Position numbers and translations under genes: made by a program. The notes under the pieces were generated by a model. The model did no database searches, was not told where the DNA came from, and saw only the letters and a program-made list of their open reading frames with translations. Below are positions 52,001-58,285 of a stretch of DNA of 64,000 nucleotides, piece by piece; the first letter of the stretch is position 1; the number at the start of each line of letters is the position of its first letter. Source of the stretch: Streptomyces sp. GESEQ-35 (lineage in GTDB: Bacteria; Actinomycetota; Actinomycetes; Streptomycetales; Streptomycetaceae); NCBI RefSeq assembly GCF_017948485.1, contig NZ_JAFFSX010000008.1, positions 62,001 to 126,000 of the forward strand. Reading direction: 5' to 3'.

Positions 52001-53355
52001 GCCTGGCTGCCGGCACAGCCGACGGCCGGCCACCGGAAACCGACACCGAGATCGCCCTCGCCGGCATCTTCCGCGACGTACTGCACCTCAGCGACGACGT
52101 CGACCTCGGCGTGGACAACGACTTCTTCCGCCTGGGTGGCGACAGCATTTCCGCGGCACGACTCGTTGCCCGCGCTCGTGAGCACGATCTGACGTTCAAA
52201 CTGTCCGAGGTGTTCGTGCGACGGACTATCGGCGCCCTCGCCGCGCTGCTTGCGCCGTCGACGCACGGCGCCATTTCGGCCGAGCCGGTTCTTGTGCCGA
52301 CTTCTGCTGCCCTCGAGCGCTTGCGCGAGGCGGACGCCGCGCCCGATGAGTACGTCTTCACCGAGCTCATCAACTTGCCCGCGCGGTCGACGAGCGAATC
52401 GGTCGCCTCGTCTTTCCGCTCACTCGTCGCCAACACGGACGCGCTTCGCCTGTCAGTCGACGCTACCGGCCGGCGGCTCTGGTTCACCTACCTCCTACCT
52501 CCAGAAACAGTCCAGCCCCAGACCGTGGAGCTGACCGCCGACACGAACGTCGACGTTGACGCAATCAGGTCGGCCGCCGTTGATCTCATTGACATCTCGA
52601 CCGGCCGCCCGGCTGCCCTCGCATTCACACACAACCCGGAACAGACGGTCGCGGTGCTCGCCGTCCACGCGGCAACCGTCGACCGAGCCTCGCTGCACCG
52701 TCTGGCGGAGGCACTTCAGCAGGCGGTGTCCGGCGTAGCAGAAGTGTCCCGCCCACCAGCGCTCGTCCCTGCGCTCGAAGCAATCGAAGCAGCCGGCGAC
52801 GCGGTCGCCACGGACGGCCTCGATCGCTGGAAGGGCCTTCTCGCCCGAGCCCAGACGATCGACGTACCCACCTTTGCTTATGCCACCGTCTCCACCTTCC
52901 GCTGGGACAGCTCCCTCACCGAAGGCGTCGTCAGCAAAGCCATCCGCAACGCGCTCCACTCAACAGGAATCGCACCGCTGATCGGCGGCGTGGTCGACGA
53001 AGACGTCGCGCTGACTCCCGATGACAACACGATGTCAGTCGGTCCGTTCACCGCGGCCGCCACCATCGCTCTCGACGAGGCCGAGCCGACCGGGACCGCC
53101 GAGCTGGCACTGCTGCGCTACCACAACAAGGCCGGACGCCGAGCATTGCGGCGTGCCCCCTCGCCCGCGGTGATTCTCACGCGGGTCTATGGGCCGGACA
53201 GCGGGTCACCAACCCCAGAGGGCACCGAGCAGTTGTATCGCGCGGTTGTCCGTTATCACATCGCCCCGGACACGACAACGATCACTTTCCTCGGCTTCGC
53301 GGAAAAAGTGGTCACCGATCTCCGAGCAGCTCTGGCAGACCAACTCCGTCATTAG
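45874..53355 (+). CDS. Siderophore NRPS 1: C*-A(beta-Ala)-T-C-A(Ser)-T-E*
   Basis: This 2,493-residue NRPS has, in order: an N-terminal condensation-like domain (about 7-430), A1 (450-955), T1 (968-1050, GGHSLL), a C domain (1062-1500, HHHAVDEW at about 1195), A2 (1510-2045), T2 (2059-2125, GGDSIS) and a degenerate epimerase-like end (2130-2493). In the first domain HHxxxDG is replaced by TNILLVDG (T139, N140). The A1 pocket reads V-D-T-L-I-S-F-G-D-K by manual alignment; Asp at position 236 instead of 235 is the beta-amino-acid pattern, so beta-alanine is predicted. A2 reads D-V-W-H-F-S-L-V-D-K, serine. The epimerase-like domain has HAATVDR where HHxxxDG is expected. No thioesterase is present. 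The start is GTG 45874. MbtH and PanD are encoded upstream. Confidence 0.9.
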   Translation: MGVLPLTTFDRVELTASQRGNWVARKLAPESSVFCAGQLIWLKGPVDPALFASSVSVVFAETDALRVRFGDDDGVPFQYVDTTTTLSTEIVDAGHGDDQIRVLARGQLTAAPATAAGEPTTKSTLVRRENGTWAWILITNILLVDGYSISLFIRRVAEVYSAQQAGDPVPDRWFGTLKNITNTNKHNDSSAEVDVTYWSSVLGVENTSQVEDLSGVFVSSSQPVVVPIPDDTYSKVQQFARTARVSWTDSLIALWGVYTALVDGRDCVAVRVPLMMRDDRESLKTPSAISRAIPVVTEISPYDTFESVLDIVANQLKTSRRYTTVEDHQIARLWPGGQASYLALPTINIRLFESMPRLGDIDAIPETISTGPVGSLDLAIYRHPDTGIRLELSTGSTTGNPLRHAEQFSRFLNTALHGSPTQTLHQLSTGFTPDGDGPDSTWARGETLDVAPATVDALVRHRVAADPDAVAVVTDNGTELTYSQFDARVNALTHLLIDEGVRVGDRAAIAMTRSVDLVVALTAVMRAGAAYVPIDPGYPTERIKHILDNAAPSVVITDQHTAETHKKALGEHPAPLLRIDDRDIQQHLATGQKAAPALTRPLNDLDAAVVIFTSGTTGNPKGVAVSHRGLVNRLAWGHQVLDYKPDDVALSKSGVGFVDAVTELFGPMIAGARIVVVPAETAQDPAGLLDTIVRHRVTHLLTVPSLADVLVRHDDAPTALTTIRSWISSGEALTPGTATTMRTTAPQAILHNFYGSTEVTGDGTAAIITDNTPIGAPVANTTAHVLDAWLRPVPVGVAGELYLGGVQLADGYVARPGLTADRFVADPFSDNGARLYRTGDVVRSNSQGQLEYLGRSDDQVKIRGYRIEPGEIRAVLEQHPAVSGVAITALDHPAGGKYLAAYITTTSTTDAVRFDALREHLARSLPDYMVPATFTRLDRFPVTANGKLDRHALPQPDLGAGAADGRPPQTATEIALAGIFRDVLHLDNNTDLGVGSDFFRIGGHSLLATRVVARANALLGTALTLRDVFDHPRISELARIADTTTATTETSSTRIGDLPRPAVLPVSYGQQALWLIGQLGGPGGRYVVPVVLRLGGDLDPDVLIMAVRDVVSRHEALRTLLVEKDGTLRQVVIPANEAADRLSLLVEDVTGVDAAGVDARVGAVVQAGFDLAADIPIRVALLRAGADDWVFVVAVHHHAVDEWSFPSLLSDLSTAYQARAAGQEPVWTPLRAQYADYAIWQRDVLGEASDSRSLLSQHLAYWRDVLADAPEESTITLDRTRPVAPTHRGADLRFTIDPQVVTGLRQVADEQGVSMFMTLQSATALTVSALGAGADVVIGSPVGGRTEDGLEDLVGYFVNTLPIRHRFDAGDSITDVLQNTRRTVLGGFEHQAAPFEEITRALGTERSVGRNPLFQIMLTHRVADSRRANGLHIGNVTTTPSPAAVGAVKTDLDLDIFDSLNDLKGKLSYATDLFDGATAERFVAVFKSVLETIAAGPEARVGDMDLLPAPESRQLDAWSCGETLDVPGATLDELVRRQVAASPDVVAVIADDSTELTYGDLDARINALAHLLVEEGVRVGDRVAVALPRSADLVVALAAVIRAGAAYVPIDPDYPAERVKHILADAEPRAVITDRHTAGVHHHVLTDHPVRNLFIDDELVRQHLDAGVIDPPQVSRPLLPADAAYVIFTSGTTGRPKGVQITHRAIVNRLLWMRDLYRIGAPDRVLLKTPFTFDVSVWEFFLPLVTGAVVIVAQEGGHKDPQYLLEVIDRRAVTITHFVPSMLQAFLTSDADRTSVDSVRRVFCSGEALPVSPAAGAVALFENAHLHNLYGPTEAAVDVTAHPVVQAELVDAVGVPIGVPVANTTARVLDTWLRPVPVGVAGELYLGGVQLADGYVARAGLTADRFVADPFSDQGARLYRTGDVVRWNSQGQLEYLGRSDDQVKIRGYRIEPGEISAVLEQHPGVSGAAIATLDHPAGGKYLAAYVTTASATTAEDAVLFDALREHLAQSLPDYMLPATFLRLDRFPVTANGKLDRRALPQPSLAAGTADGRPPETDTEIALAGIFRDVLHLSDDVDLGVDNDFFRLGGDSISAARLVARAREHDLTFKLSEVFVRRTIGALAALLAPSTHGAISAEPVLVPTSAALERLREADAAPDEYVFTELINLPARSTSESVASSFRSLVANTDALRLSVDATGRRLWFTYLLPPETVQPQTVELTADTNVDVDAIRSAAVDLIDISTGRPAALAFTHNPEQTVAVLAVHAATVDRASLHRLAEALQQAVSGVAEVSRPPALVPALEAIEAAGDAVATDGLDRWKGLLARAQTIDVPTFAYATVSTFRWDSSLTEGVVSKAIRNALHSTGIAPLIGGVVDEDVALTPDDNTMSVGPFTAAATIALDEAEPTGTAELALLRYHNKAGRRALRRAPSPAVILTRVYGPDSGSPTPEGTEQLYRAVVRYHIAPDTTTITFLGFAEKVVTDLRAALADQLRH

Positions 53356-53370
53356 GTTAGGCAATGCTAA
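53352..53370 (+). promoter_or_regulatory. Iron box upstream of SIP fusion copy 2
   Basis: TTAGGTTAGGCAATGCTAA matches 15 or more positions of the DmdR/IdeR consensus. It overlaps the stop codon of NRPS 1 and lies 65 bp before the next gene, giving that gene its own iron-responsive promoter. Confidence 0.75.
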
Positions 53371-53434
53371 GCTTTGGTGTCTGACTATTGGCAGACCGCG
53401 TTTCGGTACGCCACCTGCTCGATGAGGAGTCGCC

Positions 53435-55285
53435 GTGCCGCGTCGTGCTCGCCCCAGCGTCGTACACACCATTGTCCTGCGGGAGTTGGAGGTGGCGCGG
53501 GTTGTCGATGTCACTCCCGGGATGCGCCGTGTGACCCTGACCGGTGATCAGCTGGGATCGTTTACCGGAAGCGACGGTACGACCTTCCCCGAGTTCGCCA
53601 GCGAGGGTTTCGACGACAATGTCCGGTTGATCTTCCCGTACCCCGGGGAAAACGAGCCAGTGGTCCCGGTCTACAAGGACGGCAAGTACAGGTGGCCGGC
53701 CGACCCGCCGGCGCTGTGGCGGGTCTACACGGTACGACGTTACGACGCGCAGGCTCGCGAGCTCGACATCGACTTCGTGAAGCATGGTGTGGGCGTCGCG
53801 ACGACGTGGGCGTACCGGGCGAACCCCGGCGATCGCCTCCACGTCGGGGGACCTTCGGTCTCCACCAGGCGGCCTGAGGGTTACGACTGGTACCTCGTCG
53901 TCGGCGACGACACGGCCATCCCGGCGATCGACCGGTTGCTCGGGGAACTGCCCGACGAAGCACAGGCCGAGGTCTACATCGAGGTGGCCGAGGAGTCGCA
54001 CCGGATCGACTTCCCGGAACGCCCCGGTGTCGAGGTGACCTGGGTCGTGCGGAACGGACTGGCAGCGGGATCCAAGCCATTGCTGCTGCGGGCAGTACGC
54101 GAGGCCGGCCGGCGAGAGGGCTCGATGTTCGCTTGGCTCGCCGGGGAACAGTCCGTAGTACGTGATCTGCGGCGGTATCTCATCGAGGAGCGCGGTGTCG
54201 ACAAGTCCGACATCGACTTCACCGGCTACTGGCGGCGCGCAGAGGTTGTGGCGTTGGACGAAGACCCCGCCATGCCGGACCCCGAGCGCAACGACGAGGC
54301 CTTCGAGAAGTTCCACGAGATGTCCGAGTTGCTTCCGCCGTTGGCGATTCGGGCGGCCGCGAATCTCGGCATCGCCGACTGCATCAGCCGCGGAGTGCGC
54401 ACCGTACCCGCGCTCGCACTGCACACCGGCGCGAACGAACGCTCCCTGGCGAAGTTCTTGCGGTACCTGCGGGCGATCGAACTCCTGGAACAAGAAGGCG
54501 ATGGATACAAGCTCAGTGAGACCGGCGAGTTTCTGACCAACGAGTCCGTGCTCGATCACCTGGTTTCCGGCGGGGTCGACTTCCGCATGTCGCAGGCCTT
54601 CTACGGTCTTGAAGCGGCGGTCCGCCACGATCATCCGGTGTTGGAGTCGGTGACCGGCAAAGATTGGGACGCCCTCCGCAGCGATGCGACCTTTGAGCAC
54701 AAGCGTTTGGAGGACAAGTCCCGGTTCGCGCAGGTACTCGCCGAGCCGCTCGCGAAGTCACCCGTGCTCGGGGGCGTCGGCAAGGTGGTTGTCCACGCAG
54801 CTGGTGCAGTGGTCCACGCCGACTACCTCACTGCGGGGCATCCGGAGGCGACGGTGACCATCGTGGCGCTCCCTACCGCGGCGGATTGGTTCCGCAGGGA
54901 CATTCCGATCAGCATCGCGGATGCGACGCGACGCGACCGGATACGGATTGTCGAGCAGTCGGTGTTCGAAAAGACCGAACCTGCGGACGCCGTACTGATC
55001 ATCGACACGCTCGGGCAGTATCGTGACGCGGAGGCGAAGCTCATTCTTCAGCAGGCCGCTGCGAGCCTGAGCCCCGGTGGCCGGGTGCTGTTGGTGGAGG
55101 ACACTTTCGATCTCGACGAGTTGGACGAACATGACGCAGAACTCGACATTCTGCGGTTGACGCTCCACGGGTCTGGATACCGCACCGAGGACGAACTCGA
55201 GGCGGTCATTGCCGGCGCCGGATTGACAGTGATCGCGACGTCGCTCGTGGGGTGGGGTAACACGTTGCGAGTGCTGGCGCCGTGA
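53435..55285 (+). CDS. Siderophore-interacting protein fused to a methyltransferase-like domain (copy 2)
   Basis: This 616-residue paralogue of the 39806 gene has the same layout: a SIP ferric reductase (VVDVTPGMRRVTLTGDQL, RVYTVRRYDAQARELDIDFVKHG, LVVGDDTAIPAIDRLLGELP, FTGYWRRAE), a winged-helix dimerisation region and a C-terminal methyltransferase fold. The SAM-binding glycine motif is even more worn (KVVVHAAGAVVHADYL), but SPGGRVLLVEDTF is retained. Start GTG 53435. The two copies differ throughout, so they are old paralogues, unlike the recent NRPS duplication. They may release iron from different siderophores or states, or form a heterodimer through the winged-helix region. Confidence 0.85.
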   Translation: MPRRARPSVVHTIVLRELEVARVVDVTPGMRRVTLTGDQLGSFTGSDGTTFPEFASEGFDDNVRLIFPYPGENEPVVPVYKDGKYRWPADPPALWRVYTVRRYDAQARELDIDFVKHGVGVATTWAYRANPGDRLHVGGPSVSTRRPEGYDWYLVVGDDTAIPAIDRLLGELPDEAQAEVYIEVAEESHRIDFPERPGVEVTWVVRNGLAAGSKPLLLRAVREAGRREGSMFAWLAGEQSVVRDLRRYLIEERGVDKSDIDFTGYWRRAEVVALDEDPAMPDPERNDEAFEKFHEMSELLPPLAIRAAANLGIADCISRGVRTVPALALHTGANERSLAKFLRYLRAIELLEQEGDGYKLSETGEFLTNESVLDHLVSGGVDFRMSQAFYGLEAAVRHDHPVLESVTGKDWDALRSDATFEHKRLEDKSRFAQVLAEPLAKSPVLGGVGKVVVHAAGAVVHADYLTAGHPEATVTIVALPTAADWFRRDIPISIADATRRDRIRIVEQSVFEKTEPADAVLIIDTLGQYRDAEAKLILQQAAASLSPGGRVLLVEDTFDLDELDEHDAELDILRLTLHGSGYRTEDELEAVIAGAGLTVIATSLVGWGNTLRVLAP

Positions 55286-55359
55286 CCTGAGGTTGTGGGC
55301 CCGCCGAGCAGTCCGGCCGGGTCGTCCACGACGAGCCCGGCGACCGCCCTACCGCAGGG

Positions 55360-55611
55360 TCATGAAGCCACTTCGTCACCAGCTTGGAGCTTCTCCATGA
55401 CCTCGATCCAGTGACCCAGTCGCGAGTCCTCGGCCAGGGTGATGAAGTCGATCCGGTCCACCCCCGCGGTGCGCCACCGCTCCACCAGATCCATGAGGCG
55501 CACCGAGTCCATCCCCTGGTCGCGGAGGCTCAACTCGTAGTCGATCTCCGCGGGTTCGAGGTACAACACGTCGGCGACGTCGGCGATCAACTGCTCGGTG
55601 CTCAGGCTCAT
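55360..55611 (-). CDS. Aryl carrier protein
   Basis: This 83-residue carrier protein resembles the C-terminal carrier domain of EntB/DhbB. It contains LSLRDQGMDSVRLMDLVERWRTAGVDRIDFITLAEDSRLGHWIEVM, where Ser36 in GMDSVRL is the phosphopantetheine site and the DSxRxMxLVERWR helix is typical of aryl carriers that hold salicylate or 2,3-dihydroxybenzoate. It is the last gene of a minus-strand operon after the methyltransferase (56-bp gap). The matching aryl-AMP ligase and aryl-acid synthase are not in this window. An aryl cap on the siderophore is inferred. Confidence 0.8.
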   Translation of the reverse strand: MSLSTEQLIADVADVLYLEPAEIDYELSLRDQGMDSVRLMDLVERWRTAGVDRIDFITLAEDSRLGHWIEVMEKLQAGDEVAS

Positions 55612-55667
55612 CAGGACTCCTCGTTCATTGCTTGCCCAACCTCTTTTGACAGTTCCAGCCGGCTGTG

Positions 55668-56525
55668 TCACACGGTGGCGATCAGCGCTTCCTCGCCGCT
55701 GTACGGTCGTAGGCCGTCGGTCCGGCCCGCGAAGTAGCGATCGGCCAGGTCGGTTGCCGAGACGTGTTCGGCGTCGGCGAAACCTGCTTGTCGCGCCAGT
55801 TCGATGATCTGGCCGGGAGTGTAAAAGCCGATGAACGGCGTACCGGCCCGCCGAGCACCCTCCCTGGAAGCTCGCCGAATCTGTACGTCCTCGGGCGCGA
55901 GATCTTCGAGATGACGGAAGAACGTAAGGATCAGCGAGGAGCCGGACGGCAGACTCGCCACCCGCTTGAGGGTCGCCGTCGTGGCCTCTTCGGTCAGATA
56001 CATGGTGACCCCCAGCCAGGACACCACCGCGGGACGTGAGGTATCGAATCCCGCCGCCTGTAGCCGATCCCACCAGTCGTCATTCGCTTCGAAATCGACC
56101 GGAACCAGGCGCAACCAATCCGGGATGTCATATCCGAGTTCGATCAACCGGCTCCGCTTCCATCCCTGCGTCTCCGGCTGGTCGATCTCGAAGACGGTCA
56201 TGGTCGAGCCCGCATCGGGATGACGCTGAGCGTAAGTGTCCAAGCCCGCGCCGAGGATCACGTACTGATCCACGCCGCGGCTCGCGGCCTGCGCCACCAG
56301 GTCCTCGGTCAACCGCGCCCGCCCGACGATCGTGGCGCGCTTTCCTCGCGAGTCGCCAGGGACCATGTCTCCGCGCTCGCGCCATCCGTCGTCGTCCTGC
56401 GCCAGCCGGGCACCCAGGACGTCCTCAAGGACGTGCGGCGGCTCGTCCACCTGTGTGTGCAAGGCGCGCCACAATGCGGTCCGTACCGCTGTGTTGTCCG
56501 GCGTGCCGACAACATTTCCCGTCAT
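55668..56525 (-). CDS. LCM-type class I SAM-dependent methyltransferase
   Basis: This 285-residue protein matches the leucine-carboxyl-methyltransferase-like family common in actinobacteria. It has RATIVGRARLTEDLVAQAASRGVDQYVILGAGLDTYAQRHP with the SAM motif ILGAGLDTYA, VFEIDQPETQGWKRSRL, VPVDFEAND and VVSWLGVTMYLTEEATTATLKRVASLPSGSSLILTF. Members methylate carboxylates or hydroxyls of natural products. The target here is unknown and may be a siderophore carboxylate, phenol or hydroxamate. The start overlaps the upstream ABC transporter stop by 4 bp, implying coupled translation. Confidence 0.85.
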   Translation of the reverse strand: MTGNVVGTPDNTAVRTALWRALHTQVDEPPHVLEDVLGARLAQDDDGWRERGDMVPGDSRGKRATIVGRARLTEDLVAQAASRGVDQYVILGAGLDTYAQRHPDAGSTMTVFEIDQPETQGWKRSRLIELGYDIPDWLRLVPVDFEANDDWWDRLQAAGFDTSRPAVVSWLGVTMYLTEEATTATLKRVASLPSGSSLILTFFRHLEDLAPEDVQIRRASREGARRAGTPFIGFYTPGQIIELARQAGFADAEHVSATDLADRYFAGRTDGLRPYSGEEALIATV

Positions 56526-58285
56526 GAGTCAGTCCTTCCAAGCTCGTTGTTCATGCTCCGTCCGGCCTCCCACGCGCTCCACAGCCCGCCGTACACCCCA
56601 CCAGCGGCGACCAGCTCGTCATGTGTTCCGGTCTCGATGATCCGGCCGTGCTCCATGACGACGATCCGGTCACAGGTCGCGGCTTGGGAGAGGCGATGCG
56701 CGATCACCAACCCGGTGCGACCACGCAAAGCCGCCTCGGCGGCACGGTCCAACAACCCCGCATGGGTGGAGCCGGCCTCGGCGGTCGCCTCGTCGAGGAT
56801 CGCCAGTTCCGGGTCGGCGAGCAGTAGCCGGGCGAGGGCGAGCTGTTGAGCCTGTGCATCGGTGAGCGGATGCCCGCCGGTGCCGATCATCGTGTTGAGA
56901 TCGTCCGGCAGCAGGTCGAGCAGACCGGCAGCCCCGGTGGCGTCCAGCGCTGCGTGGATGTCGTGGTCGGTGGCCCCGGGGGCGCCGAGCGTGAGATTGT
57001 CCCGCAGGGTGCCGGCGAACACGTGCGTCTCTTGGGTGATCAACGTAGTTCGGCCGGGCTGGGCCACCGTCCCGGCGTCGGGTAGATGGATGCCGGCGAT
57101 GACGGCGGCAAGCGTCGTCTTGCCGGCCCCGGAGGCGCCGACCACAGCGACGCGCTGACCGGTCGGGACGTCGAGGGTGAGGTTGTCGAACACGCGGGGG
57201 CCGTCGCCGTAGCTGAACGCGACCTCGTGAAGCCGCACGGCGATGCCCGTGTCCGCTGTCGCTGTCGGCTCGCCCGCTACCTCCGGGATGGTGGCGACCC
57301 CGATCATGCGGCTGAGCGATGCGAGGGCCGACTGGAGGTCGTCGACGACGTACAGCAGCTCGTTGATCGGTCCGAGCAGGCGCAGGACGATCAGCGTCGC
57401 GGCGGTGGCGCCGCCGACGGTGGATGCGTCCGCCTCGATCAGGACGAAGCCGACGACGAGGACGGTGGCCAGGCTCAGACATTCGCCGAGGTTCAGGCGG
57501 AGGCTGAGCATGGCCATCACGGTGCGCGCGCGGAGTGTGTGCACCGCGACGCCCCAGGACGTGGCCATCACGGTGTGGTGCCGCTGCTCGGTGAGCCCGA
57601 GCCCGAGCACGGTGGCGTAGCCGCGCTGGGACTCGAGGATCTGCTGCGCCCGCGCGCTCATCGCCGCGCGTTCGGCGCCATATACCCGCGGGCCGACGCG
57701 GAGATACCAGCGCATGACGAGTACGTAGACCGGCAGTACGACGGCGAACGCGGCGGCGTACGGCCATTCCAGTGCCGCAAGCCCGCCCAGCGACGCGACG
57801 ATGGTGAACGCGCTGACGGTGAGCGCGGGGATCACGGCGGGTGCGGCATCGGCTACCGCGGTGACGTCGTCGCTGGTCCGGGAGATCAGGTCCCCGGTCC
57901 CGGCGCGTTCGACGATGTGCTGCGGGAGTGTCATGGCGCGGCCCACGAGCTGTTCGCGCAGCGCGGCGAGGATGGTGTGGTAGACGCGGGTGGCGAGCAC
58001 GATCGTCACCGCGGTGCCGACCGCGCCGAGAACTGCCGAGAGCGCCATGACGGCCGTGACCGTCAGCACGGTGCCGAGGTCAGCGGTACCAGCCTGCACC
58101 CGGTCGACGAGGAACCCGATGATCACGGGCGGGATCAGGTTGACACCGGTGCTGACGATCCCCAGCACTCCGACAGTGGCGAGCCGGAGCCGGTGCCCGC
58201 GGCTGAGCCGCCACACCTCCCTGGCTGTCTCCCTGCTGCCCGCGACCGGCAGCGCGTGCCCGGTTGCCGCGGATGCCCCGCTCAT
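56522..58285 (-). CDS. ABC transporter half with canonical Walker motifs (heterodimer subunit B)
   Basis: This 587-residue half-transporter has six transmembrane helices (about residues 35-310) then an ATPase domain. Walker A is VVGASGAGKTT and Walker B AILDEATAEAGS with the catalytic Glu. The signature motif is degenerate, LTDAQAQQLALAR where LSGGQ is expected. It overlaps the upstream partner by 4 bp and the downstream methyltransferase by 4 bp. It resembles IrtB/YbtQ-like exporter-fold proteins that import mycobactin or yersiniabactin type siderophores, or export them. Direction cannot be decided from sequence. Confidence 0.9.
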   Translation of the reverse strand: MSGASAATGHALPVAGSRETAREVWRLSRGHRLRLATVGVLGIVSTGVNLIPPVIIGFLVDRVQAGTADLGTVLTVTAVMALSAVLGAVGTAVTIVLATRVYHTILAALREQLVGRAMTLPQHIVERAGTGDLISRTSDDVTAVADAAPAVIPALTVSAFTIVASLGGLAALEWPYAAAFAVVLPVYVLVMRWYLRVGPRVYGAERAAMSARAQQILESQRGYATVLGLGLTEQRHHTVMATSWGVAVHTLRARTVMAMLSLRLNLGECLSLATVLVVGFVLIEADASTVGGATAATLIVLRLLGPINELLYVVDDLQSALASLSRMIGVATIPEVAGEPTATADTGIAVRLHEVAFSYGDGPRVFDNLTLDVPTGQRVAVVGASGAGKTTLAAVIAGIHLPDAGTVAQPGRTTLITQETHVFAGTLRDNLTLGAPGATDHDIHAALDATGAAGLLDLLPDDLNTMIGTGGHPLTDAQAQQLALARLLLADPELAILDEATAEAGSTHAGLLDRAAEAALRGRTGLVIAHRLSQAATCDRIVVMEHGRIIETGTHDELVAAGGVYGGLWSAWEAGRSMNNELGRTDS

